A stretch of DNA of 64,000 nt from Ulota crispa (taxonomy: Eukaryota; Streptophyta; Bryopsida; Orthotrichales; Orthotrichaceae), in contig OY987250.1 of assembly GCA_963920765.1 (NCBI GenBank), forward strand, positions 14,314,409 through 14,378,408, given 5' to 3'. The number at the start of each line of letters is the position of its first letter. Within the stretch, counting starts at the first letter, position 1. The translations under genes were made by a program, and so were the position numbers. Below are positions 9,872-21,720 of this stretch, piece after piece. The notes under the pieces were generated by a model. The model ran no database searches and was not told the origin of the DNA. It saw nothing but the letters and a program-made list of their open reading frames with translations.

Positions 9872-10980
9872 TACTGTAGGTGGGGAGCAGATTTGGCTGC
9901 TCACTGCCAAATTGATTATTTTTTCAAAAAAAATCAATTCGGCATCAAATTTTATAATTAACCCCTAAAGGACCACTTGTCCCTACAAGGGATAAATGGA
10001 ATTTTGGGCATGTACATGTCTAAACTACTTTGTGTAATTTTTTGAAACTTTTATGGAAAATGGGGAATTCAAAGATCTGTGTGGGCATCTAATGTTTTCC
10101 TCATTTTGACATTTATTGAAGAAATAAAAAATGAATTTATGAGAATTTTTGTTCGGCAAGCGGCCAAAAAACTAAAAATTGAAGTTAGTTCTTTGGACTT
10201 ACTTATATGTGGGAAGCTTTGAATCATTCAATTCTAATTGATGAGATGAAAGTTATGAGAAGTTTTAGTTTGCGGGTAGGTGTGGAAAATCTCAAAACTA
10301 TGCCTGTACTCAAACTAAAACTTCTTGTATTTTTTATCTCATCAATTAGAATTGAATGACTCAAAGCTTCCCACATATATGTAAGTCAAAAGAACTAACT
10401 TCAAATTTTTGTTTTAAAAAAATGCAATTTTAAAAAAAGTTTTTGGGCTGCCCACCAAACAAAAATTCTCATAAGTTCATTTTTTATTTCTTCAATAAAT
10501 GTCAGAATGAGGAAAGAATTAGATGCCCACACAAATCTTTGAATTCCCCATCTCCTATAGAAGTTTCAAAAAATTACACAAAGCAGTTTAGCCATAAGTA
10601 CATGCCCAAAATCCCATTTGTCCCCTGTAGGGATAAGTGGTTCTTTAGGGGTTAAATAAGATTAGGCACTTTCAAAAAGTGTTGTTATTATTTGACATTC
10701 AATCAAAAAAACTAGTAGAATCAAGCCTTTTTCTAAGCATCTTCCACTTTCTAAAATTAGCCCTTAGTAAGAAATTTGCAGTAGATTGAGCCTTCTTGGA
10801 ATCAACCTTAACCTTCCATTGTTAATTAAGCTTAATGACTTTTATAACATTAGGCATTTCAACTTTTGAATTGATTGACATTGGGCATTTTTGGAGAATA
10901 ATTTATAGAATAATTAGGCAAAATTTTGGAGAATTATTTTATGCCAAATCTACTATCAACCTACAGTACTTCCAGTGACA
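9872..10980. repeat. Dispersed repeat K, copy 1 (interrupted)
   Basis: The flanks 9872-9957 and 10656-10980 match the continuous interval 35519-35880, including GGAGCAGA, a TTATAATT segment, GATTAGGCA and the terminal ATGCCAAAT...CAACCTACAGTACT. The 698-bp T1 element splits this copy exactly at a TTAA, so 35.5 kb shows approximately the pre-insertion state. Confidence 0.7.
9958..10655. mobile_element. TTAA-flanked foldback element (T1)
   Basis: The 698-bp element starts TTAA-CCCCTAAAGGACCACTTGTCC and ends GGATAAGTGGTTCTTTAGGGG-TTAA. The two halves pair over most of their length around a centre near 10300 (TTTTAGTTTGCGGGTAGG against CTCAAACTAAAACTTC). Transcription through it would give a hairpin of about 340 bp. 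It has no coding capacity. Known families with TTAA targets are piggyBac and Kolobok; the CCC terminus favours a piggyBac type. Confidence 0.85.
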
Positions 10981-11911
10981 ATTCAATTGCACCACAATAC
11001 TCCAGAATCTATACAAAGGTGTTTTGCAAGGGCATTTTTCAAAATTTCCCTTAATTTTATGGGTGAACCTGACCACTTGGATGATTTCCATCCATACATT
11101 TGAGGGTGTGTCACTCGGCTATTGAAAAACATATATAAAATCCCTACCTCTGGTTTGCAATTGCAACTATAACGTTTAGTATCGCTACCAGCCAACGCCT
11201 CCTTCCGGATGAAATGGTGTGGAATATTCCACACCCATCTTTAGTTATGGGGACACTTGACTGAATTTGTCAGAGAGTTTATGAAAAAGAGGCTTAGTTT
11301 AATGCACATACGTTGATGTGGGGACAAGCCATGTTAGAAAATTTTAAAATAAAATAAAAAATAAAAAAAATAAAAAAACTTTTTTTTTCTTGTCAGAATG
11401 AAGTTCGTGGATGATACCTGAAGAGAGGGAAAGGCAGCCTCTCTTCAGGCTACTGAATGTTATGACCCCTTTATCAGCTCACATTTATTTTTGACCAAAA
11501 TGGGGGACCCAGAAAATCTCCGACAAACTGAATGCGGGGCCCCGCCCTTGGATATTGTTCACTTCAGGAGTTTCAATTTCAATTTTATTTTAGTTTATAA
11601 ATTACTGGCTTTGTGGGGCAAGTCATGATCTTCAATAGAAGTGATGAAGTTACTTACATTGACAAACACAGCCAAGTTAAAAATGTAGATTTGGATGGAA
11701 AATCATTTGTTTATCCAAAATGCAGCAATTCTAACTCAAGTTTACATTACCCAATACTCAAGCAATTTCATCCACTTGTAATTGAAACGGGGAGTTTCTT
11801 GTTAAGTATTCATTTCAAACAAGTTCTATTGATTTGAAGCAAACTATTTGCTCAAGTATAAATTGACTGTTCTCTTTACAACTTGTTGTTTTGTTTGATT
11901 GAGTATTTTTT
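10981..11911. other. Intergenic, nothing recognised
   Basis: AT-rich DNA with an A/T homopolymer stretch at 11338-11390 and a small hairpin near 11418-11450 (CCTGAAGAGAGG...CCTCTCTTCAGG). No gene or transposon end was recognised. Confidence 0.6.
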
Positions 11912-12262
11912 TAAGGGGCCATTCACACACTAAGTTCCATGTTCCATTCGTACAAATCCCATCTTTTTTGGATTATAAAGGGCAAAAAGGAAAACAAAAA
12001 GTTTTGAACTTTTTACGCAAAAAAATTGATGGGATTTGTACTCAAAGTTGGATTAAACAAAATACATAACCCTTGAGAAAATTCTAACCTTCTTGGCACT
12101 GAAATTTCTAAAAATTGTTGCCAAACATGAAACCCCTTAATACACTAGGTGGAACTTGGAAAATATTGTGAATTACCAAGTTCCAAATTTTAATTCTAGA
12201 CCAAATACATTCTTAAATTTTAGTGACACTTGGGACATGGGACATTATGTGAACTACCCTTG
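11912..12262. mobile_element. MITE family E, copy 2
   Basis: AAGGGGCCATTCACACACTAAG on the left is mirrored by TTATGTGAACTACCCTT on the right, with a second inner pair, AGTTCCATGTTCC / GGGACATGGGAC. About 350 bp, non-coding. 12263-12860 shows nothing further. Confidence 0.7.
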
Positions 12263-12860
12263 AATCTTATCAAATTAAATCATGTGGTTTTCCTAAATTC
12301 TCCAAAGCACATTTATGTTGAATCCAATTATATGGAATATGATTAGAAACTATTAAGTATTATACGAAGTTTCAAAGCGTGCTCAAAGTTACCCTTTTTG
12401 TGAAGTGTTTTTGAGAATTTTAATCAAACGGTCCTCTCCAAGAGTAAGACTTCAATAACTGAGAAATAGAGGTAAAATTATAATTCAAATTGGTTTAGTG
12501 GTTGTGGATGGTAATGAATGATGCTACAAAGTGCATAGAGTTAAGTTATTAACTTGTAACAAAGGGGTTAATGCATCAACTCTTAGAGAATCCATGTGTG
12601 AAAGAACAACTATCCTTCACCTGAAAAGATACTTGCGTTTTGCGGTTATATCTAAATCGTTATAAATGCATGCTTACCAATAACAGACTCAACATAATTC
12701 TCGTCACAAAACAACTTAACCCAAAAATAGACTCTAAAAAATTAGTTCTTTTGTATTGCAATGAGATTTGAAATGCTTTCAATATCATTTTATGAGAGGT
12801 AAAGGGATATTGTCTAAAATGAATAGGGTATGAACAAAAACCCACAACAATGAAAACCTG

Positions 12861-13147
12861 CACTGAATACTGCGTTTAGGTTGCCCCATACTGGTTTCTT
12901 GACATTCTGCACTACATAAATATTTACCACGGTTACAGTAATTTCATCATCAACAATTATTGTAAGACACCATTTTCAAAGGGCTTAGCAACAATAATAA
13001 AGCTACACAAAACAAACCAGTGACATCCAAATTGTAAGCCATGTGAAATCCAAGTATTTACAAATTTACATGTGCCATCTAGTAGCCAAGTGATAAGTCA
13101 TGAGGTAACTTTTCACGGCAAGGCAACCTAAGTGCAATACTCAATGT
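12861..13147. mobile_element. MITE family A, copy 3
   Basis: CACTGAATACTGCGTTTAGG on the left and GGCAACCTAAGTGCAATACTC on the right. The interior is in the opposite orientation to copies 1 and 2. Non-coding. 13148-13693 is AT-rich with nothing recognised. Confidence 0.75.
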
Positions 13148-13693
13148 ATTTAATTAGAGTGGATGCATCATATTCTTCTTCTCAATCCTCTGATTATAAG
13201 GTTTGAAACCCCAAGGAAAATATTTAGAGTTCGTGGCATTTTTGCAGAGTTTTTATAACACAAATTAATGTATTTATATGAAAAAATAAAACAAAAATAC
13301 TTGTGCACCTAGCAAAGTGCAAAAAAGTGAAAGTATAGGTTTTCTCTTGTGGAAAAATACAGCTTTGAAATCATAATGAGAAACCAAATTTATTTTTTGC
13401 AAAAAGAGTCAAAGATATAAACATATTTTGCTGAGAAATGTATCAAGATTTGAAACTTGTATTACTAAGACAAGTTCTAAATCTTTTGAAATAGTAAGAC
13501 ATTATCAAATACTATGGCGTTGAATTGGAAAAAAGTGCCGTGCATTGGGCATGAGGATTTGAAAATGCTTATTCAAACAAGAACGTTGCTTGTTTTTACA
13601 GCCTTGTGCATTGCAAATTTTGTCTCAAACATTGAAAACTTTGCATTTTCTAGAGCCTTGTATGCTAAGGTAGTATGCTCCAAAAGTGTCCAT

Positions 13694-14611
13694 TTAACCC
13701 CTAAAATTCTTTTGTGTTTAGAGGCCCAAAACTGCTTCAAAATACTAGTCCCCAAAGCAAGGTCTAAATCTTCATTGAAACTTACTTTTTAACAAATCCA
13801 ACTGTAGGATCCTTTGGTTGACTTGCACAAGTACATGGTCCCAACATTTCAAAATGAATATCCACACCAATTGCAAGATCAATGTGCCTAAACTTCAAAA
13901 TGAAGGCTTATCTAGTCATTCCAAAAGGTGAAGTTTTGATTTTCAAACTTTTTAGAGAAAACCCCGTATGTTGTATTTCTTGTGCAATTTTGGCAATATG
14001 TTGGAAAATGTGTTGAAAGCATACATAAAAAAATTTAACCAAAAAAAAGTTTGGGTTTATTTTACAAAAATTGTAAAGTGAAAGGTATTGATGAATGAAA
14101 GATATAACTAATATGCTAATAAGTTTTGGAAGAATTTGAAAATTGTTAATCCCAATGGTGAGAATGCTCTAACCAACAATTAGTAACTTCAATTTTCATT
14201 TTCATTTGAAAATTTTCAAAATTGAGAGTAAAAGATAACTTTATATGTATTTTCTACCCTCTTCCTACCTTCATTGCTTGCAAAAGAAAACTCCTTGTAA
14301 CTCTTACCTCATTATTTGGAATTGAGTGATTCAATTTTTTTTGAGTATGTGTCAATCTATACAATTCTATAAAAAAAAGTTTAAAAAAATAGAATATATT
14401 TTTTGCTACCCGGTTTGACATTGAAATTGAAAAAACCTTCTAGCTTTTGCATTACTTATCCAAATGACATGAAATAAAGCTTCACATGTAGATTATGATG
14501 AGCGGCATCCATCCTAAAAATTTCATGAAAATTTCCAAATTATGAAGTCAATAGAGCCTGCCCAAGTTCTCATAAAGCCCAAAGTGGGTTCCTTGGGCCT
14601 TTAGGGGTTAA
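13694..14611 (+). mobile_element. TTAA-flanked element, 930-bp subfamily (T3)
   Basis: TTAA-CCCCTAAAATTC on the left and GGGCCTTTAGGGG-TTAA on the right bound 918 bp. Nearly the whole length matches T13 (53340-54272, reverse) and T14 (56195-57125, forward). It differs from both near 14370, where those copies carry an AT-rich expansion. It contains short open frames, but none starts at ATG with a credible product. Confidence 0.85.
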
Positions 14612-14625
14612 ACCTACCTAACTTA

Positions 14626-15553
14626 TTAACCCCTAAATGCCCAAGACACCAGATTTTGGTGTCCATAAAATTCAGGAAACTTTGAAACCCTGATGTAGGC
14701 ACAAATTTTGTTGATTTGAGGTTTTTTTTATTGGAAAAGTTGCGCGCTGAAGTTTGCTTCACTATTCAATTCAACTTCCTTCATATCTTATTCCATTTGT
14801 TTTTGGTGGAAGGTTAACTACAAGCATACATTTTCTATCATGAATAGTGTTGTGAATAGTGTCATGAATAATGGCGTGAATAGTGTCACAGAGCCTATGA
14901 GAAGTTGCCACATTGAAAAGACGGGCTTCAAGTTGAGCAAAAGGTGAAGATTTCCCTTGGGCACTCCCTTGGGCAATAAGGGCCTTTTTACTGAAATTTT
15001 GACATCTAACAAAATCTAAGTGCTTTTGGACTAATTTCATTTGGAATGTCTTTATTATCAAAATTACAATCTATTCACCATTGAACATTCTTTCATTCAT
15101 AATGATTTTTGGTCAATAATTGAAGTTGAAAATTTCTTTGTATTGAACAATTGCATTTTTATAGTTGAGTTGTAGGCTCATTTGTGAAATTGTAGTCATG
15201 GATTTAGAAGAGGGGCAATTGGTTTTGAAGTAACAACAATAAACACTAAAGCACCCTAAGTGGGTTGTCTCCCAATTTTGTATCCAAAAGTTGCCAATTT
15301 GCATTAGAAGTTTTGGGAAGCTCCAAAGAAAGCAAAAAAATCCGTACTCATCATCATTCAATCACAAATATCTTAAAATCCACGGGACCGTTTTGGATTC
15401 TTTTTGGGTAGTGCCATCTAGAAACCTTGAAGTTCAAGATTCAACAGTTACAATTTTGTTTTGATGTTTAATAATGATCTTACAAGGACTATTCAAAAAC
15501 TTCAAACTACTTTCCAAAAACAAGAAAAACACCCTTGGACATCTAGGGGCTAA
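14626..15553. mobile_element. TTAA-flanked element (T4)
   Basis: It begins 14 bases after T3. Left end TTAA-CCCCTAAATGCCCAAG; right end CTTGGACATCTAGGGG-CTAA, the last TTAA having one change. The left end resembles T12 at 51104. An internal tandem repeat of GTGAATAGTGTCATGAATA lies at 14839-14889. Non-coding. Confidence 0.65.
14839..14889. repeat. Short GAATAGTGT tandem repeat
   Basis: Four imperfect copies of a 13-bp TGAATAGTGTCA-like unit inside T4. Confidence 0.8.
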
Positions 15554-16109
15554 TGATAATAATAGATACTTGAAGGAACATGTCACTCATTCTGAGATTG
15601 GAACGCATTTAGCACATGGTTGATTTATGGACCTCCTACCTTAGAGCTTTGTATGCTGCACAAGAATGGTTTGCCAACTCGACATGGCAATAAGGGAGAG
15701 ATACAAGGTGCACAGAGAAAGTAATCTTTCCTTGGGTAAGGAGGAGTAATTTGCCACAATGACAAATAGTGCACTTCCCGCTTCTTTTATCATCCTGCAT
15801 TAGAGTACAGTGCACTTGTATCAACTTACCAAATTTCCAAACCAAACTTTCAACACGGTATCCACCTTATTTATATATGTATTCAATGTGTGTACTGAAA
15901 CAATATATAAGATTCTTTTGTTTTTTCATTGTTCAAGCAAGCTATAATGCATTTGGATAACAAAAATATGGACCGAAACATCCAACCATGCACAGACATT
16001 CATAACATCTACTTAAACCAATAAATTTCATTCAAAAATTGACACACTTTACATTTCTTTTCAAAGGATTTGGCAATTTCATCCATTTTTCACCTAATCT
16101 TTTTTAGTG
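15554..16109. other. Intergenic, nothing recognised
   Basis: AT-rich DNA. Reading frames on either strand are short and start at non-ATG codons. No transposon ends recognised. Confidence 0.6.
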
Positions 16110-16495
16110 TTAACCCCTAAAGGACCAAACCCTCTTTTTTAAGAATATAGCAATTTTGGGCAGGTACATGTGATTGAAGCTTTTCATATTTTATGTTGAA
16201 ATTTTAATAGAACGTGGGGATGAGGTTTATCTTTCATGTGCACTAAATTTCATAACATTTGGAATTATGAGCAAAAAGTTATGGCCTAATATGTTTTTTT
16301 TTTTTTACATTTGACGAGCAGCCTGGGCAGATTTTAAAAAATCACATTTTTCAAAAACAAATTTTTAAAATTGGTCTAGGAGATTTATGTGAATGTGGGA
16401 AGCTTTGAATCATTTTGTTTGAATCAATAAGATGAAAGTTATGAGAATTTTTTGTTTGCGGGTAGTTTTGGATTCTCTACTCCTTTAGGGGTTAA
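16110..16495. mobile_element. TTAA-flanked element (T5)
   Basis: TTAA-CCCCTAAAGGACCAAAC on the left; ACTCCTTTAGGGG-TTAA on the right. At 386 bp it is about half of T1 and T7. It has the shared core AAGTTATGAGAA and TTTGCGGGTAG next to its right end, as if one arm of the long palindrome had been lost. Confidence 0.8.
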
Positions 16496-16898
16496 ATAAC
16501 TCTAATTTGTGAGAAGATCCACAAGCACAATGTTAGAGCCCATGCTACCCTTCTTGCAATTTTTGTGAGGACAATATACACTATTGACTTTTACAACTTT
16601 TGGGAACAATATTATATTGTGTGGGCACATGGCACACCACTATAAAGCAAATGTAGTGGGATAGTCATGAGGACCAGCAGGGCGTTCAAGGGATAAATCT
16701 AATATTTCTACCAAGTGAAATAGATGAGCTTTCCGCCTGGCCCCCACAAACTGAGTGCATTAGTCCAAGCCAGAACAAAAATATGTTATTATTATAAAAT
16801 GAAGAAAACTTGAGGGCACTTCCTTTGCATATGCAAAAAAACGTGCCAAACAGTGTTAGACTTCCGTGGGAAGCAACCTTCTGAAGATACCTACTGTA

Positions 16899-17195
16899 CA
16901 CTGAATATTGCGTTTAGGTTGCCCCACACTAGTTTCTCAACATTTCACAATAAATAAACATTTACCATTGCTACAATATTCTTCCTCAAAAATTGTTAAA
17001 TCATTTTTAGAGAACCTATCAACAACAATGAAGTTGAAAAAGACAAACTAGTGGCTTCCAAGTCATAAACCATGTGAAATCTAAATATTTAATGAGTTGC
17101 ATGGGCTTCCAAGTGACCAAGTGATGAGTCATGAGGTAACTTACCAAGGTAAGGCAACCTAATTGTCAAGGCAACCTAAATGCAATATTCAGTGT
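16899..17195. mobile_element. MITE family A, copy 4
   Basis: The best-preserved copy. Left end CACTGAATATTGCGTTTAGG; right end GGCAACCTAAATGCAATATTC followed by AGTG. Inner pairing is extensive. Only TA/GTA matches flank it, so the target site is uncertain. 16496-16898 holds nothing else that I recognise. Confidence 0.8.
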
Positions 17196-17288
17196 AGAAC
17201 TTTCATTGATGAGTTTTATGACGATGCAACGTCATGAGCATTAGGGGACTTTTTCTTGACAACTTTTTGCCACAACCTCACTGCTACC

Positions 17289-18086
17289 TTAACCCCTAAA
17301 GGACCAAGCAAAGTTTTCACCAAAAACTCTTCAAAGCTGCCATTTTCAAAGCATCAACCAAATTTGAAAACAAAAACAATTTTATGCATATTTGACAGTA
17401 GGATCTTGTAGAAGAATGGTTTCAGAGGATGTGGAAAAAATTTCAAAGTTTTCCACTGCTTGGATTGGAAGTTAAAATGGTTTGAATATTCAAAAACGTA
17501 TTGTGAAATATCGGGCAATTACCCTTCAGAAGGTGAAATTCCTAAGGAAAAAAGGCCATGTGGGTGGTGCTTCTCTAAATTCCTTATTCCACCTAAGTAA
17601 AATACATGTCAAAAAAGTTTCAAATCATTTGGAGTTGTATAACATATGGAAACAAATTAATAAGTAAAATGTAGTAGAGAATGATTCAAAACACTAAATT
17701 GTTAAGAATTTAATTATGAAAATGAAAAATGCCAATCCCAATGGTCATAATGTTGTCATAAACAATCTTCATCCTTTGGTTTTTTTTTTTTTCCAAAATG
17801 TTGAAAATTGAGTAAAATAAAGGACTTCAAGATATTTTTGGTGGAGTGCATCTCCATGACCACTTTTAAAAAAAATAGATGAAAAAAACCTTTTTGTAGC
17901 TTGCAATGTATTTTTTGGGCAATAACACTACAAGATCAACTGTGCAAAATTGACACATCCAAATTGACTGGATGAGTCCAAATTGGAAAAAGAATGTCTA
18001 AACTAATAAAAAAATGTCCTAATTGACATTGTTCCCTTGTAGTGATAAGGAGATAATTTTTGTCCCCTTTGGCATTTAGGGGTTAA
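17289..18086. mobile_element. TTAA-flanked element (T6) with nested mini-element
   Basis: TTAA-CCCCTAAAGGACCAAGC on the left and GGCATTTAGGGG-TTAA on the right. A CACTA-like mini-element (17926-18044) lies inside near the right end and was therefore inserted later. The interior resembles T8 (the CCAATCCCAATGGTCATAATGT region). Confidence 0.75.
17926..18044. mobile_element. CACTA-like mini-element nested in T6
   Basis: Starts CACTACAAGATCAAC and ends GTTCCCTTGTAGTG. The interior repeats AATTGACA / ATGTCC motifs shared with the copies at 8363 and 42676. No clean 3-bp duplication (TAA versus ATA). Confidence 0.65.
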
Positions 18087-19223
18087 AAAATTTATTGCTA
18101 AAATACTAAATTGGATTTGGAAACCTTCCATGACCTCAATTGGACACTTTGAGTGTACATGCAAGCAGATGGACACGCAATCCAATGTGACAACCATGAT
18201 TTCAATGTTGCAGGGACAATGACCAAACTTTGTAAAAATCGATATTTCTTTATCAAAATTACATTTTTCTATTTGCCCCTCACATGGTATCTAATTTTGT
18301 ACATTTGAGCATGATGGCACAATTACTTTGCCAAAATCTAATTCACTTAGATAAAGACATCGATAGCACAAAATATAAGCATTGTGTTTTTGACATTGAA
18401 ATCTCTATAGAAAGAATTGTGAAACTCTTTGGATATGCTTGTTGAAGAGAAGATGTGCATATGGATGTTCTCTACAAGTCTTGTTAATAAATATTAAGAA
18501 ATTCATCGCCAATTGTTTTTAATAAAAATATCACATAAAACCATGCAATTGCACTTTAACGACTCACCACAAATAAAGTTTTGCTTTTTCGAAATTGATA
18601 TTTGGTTTGCTTGATTGGGATTGCCTGAGGATGCAATGAGAACATTTTTAACTAAAACATACCAATTATATTCCATATTTTGCCAAGAAACTTAATGGTT
18701 CAAACATGCCGTTTGTAAGATTAGCGTCATGAATTCTGAGTACCCCACCTAGCTTAAATTAAGGAACAAAAAACCAAGGAGGCAAAACAATATCAACATA
18801 AAATGGAAACACCATCCATCCATCTGCTAGAAAGCGTAAATATGCTGCGTACAAGCTCTCCAACACAATTTGCATCAACTTCTAAATGCCAAGGTAGACT
18901 AAAAATATCTGTTGCATACAAAAAAAAATGCTTTGCAAAATGGGAAAAAGTTGTTATCCTTTTTTCTTTTCTAGAATTGATCCTAAACACATGGTCCATC
19001 ATGGAAAGCAAAAAATTACCTCATTAGATATAACTCATATTTTTAAGTAACCCAAATTGTGAGAAGATTCAAAGACTACATGGTGATAGGTCCCATGTTG
19101 CCCTTCTTGTAATTTTCATGAAGGCACCATTCATTATTAACTTTTGCAACTTTTGGAAACAACATTATAACGGGTGGGCACTTGCCATGCTATTGTAGAC
19201 CACTCTAGAAGAGCTAATTGTAG
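18087..19223. other. Intergenic, nothing recognised
   Basis: AT-rich DNA. Short antiparallel open frames around 18793-19027 have no start context or codon bias suggesting a gene. Confidence 0.55.
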
Positions 19224-19331
19224 CACTACGGGAAACTATGGTCAAATTGACAAAAAAATGTGACCTAATCTATAGTAACTGTAGATTAGGTCACATTTTT
19301 TTGTCAATTTGACCATGGTTTCCCCGTAGTG
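19224..19331. mobile_element. CACTA-type mini-element with TAG duplication
   Basis: A 108-bp near-perfect palindrome: CACTACGGGAAACTATGGTC on the left and GACCATGGTTTCCCCGTAGTG on the right. TAG lies on both sides (19221-19223 and 19332-19334). CACTA ends plus a 3-bp duplication fit CACTA (EnSpm) transposition. Confidence 0.8.
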
Positions 19332-19353
19332 TAGTGACCAGCTCAACGTTTAG

Positions 19354-19361
19354 GGGTTAAA
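19354..19361. other. Orphan TTAA-family right end
   Basis: TTTAGGGGTTAA at about 19350-19361 matches the right end of the TTAA family, but I could not find its left partner; it is probably a truncated copy. Confidence 0.35.
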
Positions 19362-19631
19362 GATCATTCTCACTAAATTTTTGTATTACAAACTCAAAAC
19401 CTTAGGACATCCATAGTTGAGGCAAGTGTAAAAACAAAGCCTCAAAAACGTCAACAATGGGACCTTGTTATGTGTGCAATTCTCATAACAATCTCTTTGA
19501 GGGGTGGTTTATAGCCCAAATGCTCAACTTGCTTGAAAACTGTCAAGGATGTGGGAGTGAGTGCTTGGAGAGGCTCAATGTAGGAGGGATGGAAGAAATT
19601 TTAAAAAAATTATCCAAGAATTGGTTGCACT

Positions 19632-20137
19632 TAGAGCATCTCCACCGGTTGGCTCTAGCCTATCATTTACCGTGGCCTTAGGATTGTTTCTGATTTTAGA
19701 GTGTCCAGCGTTGACACAATGATGGCAAATTTTTGCCCAGCCACGTCAAAGAAGGCTCCAAGCACTCTCAGCTGCCATGGTAGTTTTCATTTGTAGCTCG
19801 CTTGAATTGTGGACCTAACACTTTTATTTATTGCCTTGATGGTTGGTGAGGCCCCAATTCATTTGCCATCAGTTCTCTAAAGTTTAAACTACTGACCTGC
19901 CCATGCTGCTATGGCAAAGATGCCTAGAGCATCCCATGCTGCCTTGGCAAAGATGCTTGAAGTTTTCAAAAATTACAACTATTTTTGGCATAGTTTTTAA
20001 TTCCAAATCTTATAATGTGTCCTCTTAAACTCAATCTGGTGGACACGGGAATTATATAACAAGCTGATTTTCCATGAAGGGGCTAGGTTGAACCATATGA
20101 CATATCATTCCATTGGCCAACTGGTGAAGATGCTCTT
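19632..20137. mobile_element. Tourist-like MITE, family D, copy 2
   Basis: TTA-GAGCATCTCCACCGGTTGGC on the left is mirrored by GCCAACTGGTGAAGATGCTC-TTA on the right; about 500 bp between TTA flanks. GAGCATCTCCA ends are widespread in plant MITEs. The interior is slightly GC-richer than its surroundings but shows no gene. Confidence 0.8.
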
Positions 20138-20573
20138 ACTCAATTTGAATTATAGCAAATAGCTTTTTGGGGTTTTGTTAATTTCCTTTGCATGTCGACC
20201 AAAACCGCATTTGTACCCAGGACAAGCAATTCCCGGGCGGCATTGAAAAGAACTTTCTCTTGTTACGTTTTGAATCATTCGATCCACCTCCACTGTACTG
20301 TTATTGTGTACCCTTGTCCTAAAGACGCCCTAAGAAAACTTTGTTTTGGGCTTCAAGCACCTGCCTCGAAGGAGGCAAGGAAAATACCTTGTTGCTTCTT
20401 GAGGACCTGCCCCTTGACAGTTCAACAAAAACAGAAGCGCAGCAAAAAGCACGCCAGGTCCCTTCACAGGTTTGTTTCCCTTCAGTCCCCCTGCCACCCT
20501 AGCCAAAGCAATCAGTTTGAAACAAATGAAGAAGAAAAATACATTTTTGGAATATTGGGGGACAACCACAACC
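20138..20573. other. Intergenic, GC-moderate, no gene supported
   Basis: Slightly GC-richer than the neighbourhood. The 130-residue open frame from 20192 starts at ATG but lacks recognisable domains and upstream gene signals. It could be a remnant of an old coding insertion; I do not call it. Confidence 0.4.
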
Positions 20574-21318
20574 TTAACCCCTAAAGGCCCCAGCACTGTT
20601 TCTTTGGCAACATAGTAATTTTGAGCAGCTCACTACAAGTGGATGTTTCATCTTTTTTCTTTGAAATATTTACACATGATTTGCTCAAGGAGTAGCTTTC
20701 ATGTCCAACAATTTTCATAACTTTTGACTACATGGTTCAAAATTTATTGCATGATATGTTCTTTTTTTTAAAACTTTGGGCAGTCTAAGCAGCTCAAAAA
20801 ACTTCTTTGAAAATTACATTTCTTTGAATTTATTTTTTGGAATTGATTCTTTAGACTTATATGTACACAGAAGCTTTGAACCATTCAATTTTGATTAATG
20901 AAATGAAAGTTATGAGAAATTTTAGTTTGTGGGTAGGTTTGGAGTCTCTCAAAACCATTCCTACCCGCAAAATAAAACTTCTCGTAACTTTCATTTCATT
21001 AATTGAAATCAAATGATTGAAAGCGTTCCACGTACATATAAGTCTAAAGAACCAATTCCAAAAAACCAATTCAAAAAAATATAATTTTTGAAGAAGTTTT
21101 TGAGTTGCCCAGACTGCATGGTTTAAAAAAAGAACATATCATACAATAACTTTTGAACCATGTAGTCAAAAGTTATGAAAATTGTTGGACTTGAAAGCTA
21201 CTCCTTGGGCACATCATGTGTGAAAATTTCAATAAAAAGGGATAAAAATTCCACTTGTAGTGAGCTGCCCAAAATCCATTTTGTCCCTTGAAGGGACAAG
21301 TGGGCTTTTAGGGGTTAA
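20574..21318. mobile_element. TTAA-flanked long palindrome (T7)
   Basis: TTAA-CCCCTAAAGGCCCCAGC on the left; GGGCTTTTAGGGG-TTAA on the right; 745 bp. The two halves pair almost end to end around 20945 (TTTAGTTTGTGGGTAGG against CCTACCCGCAAAATAAAAC). This is the clearest long hairpin in the window. Confidence 0.88.
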
Positions 21319-21463
21319 GGTTATATATACTAGTTTACTAAAGATAATTTCTCCCCCGTTCAATTCAAGAGCAACATTTTGGAAATAACAATTTGTGAAG
21401 ATTAAGAACATCCAATTTGAAACAAGACAAAAAAAATGAGTGTTGAATTTCAAAGGATCTATC

Positions 21464-21720
21464 ATACTACAAAAATCACAAGGCCCTCTATAATATCACA
21501 TCTAGACCTCTGTGATATCACATCTCCAATCTCCGTGATATATGAATACAATCACATTAACTTCTATAATATCACATCCTCACTCTTTGTCATATTATCA
21601 CATAGATACAATTTGAATACTTTCTAAAATTTGTATTTTACATTCTCCCTATCACATGAAAACCCTAATAGAATTCTAATGGTGAATATGTAGCGTAGCA
21701 AGTGCCAAATGCTTGTTCTT
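21464..21720. repeat. AATATCACA repeat family J, copy 1
   Basis: Irregularly spaced TATAATATCACAT and GTGATATCACAT motifs recur, followed by a tail (AACCCTAATAGAATTCTAA...) that matches 60660-60720. No coding capacity. Class unknown. Confidence 0.55.

Noticed and set aside
20192..20584. 130-codon plus-strand frame
   Set aside because: No recognisable domain, no splice or promoter context, and its end runs into the left end of the TTAA element T7.
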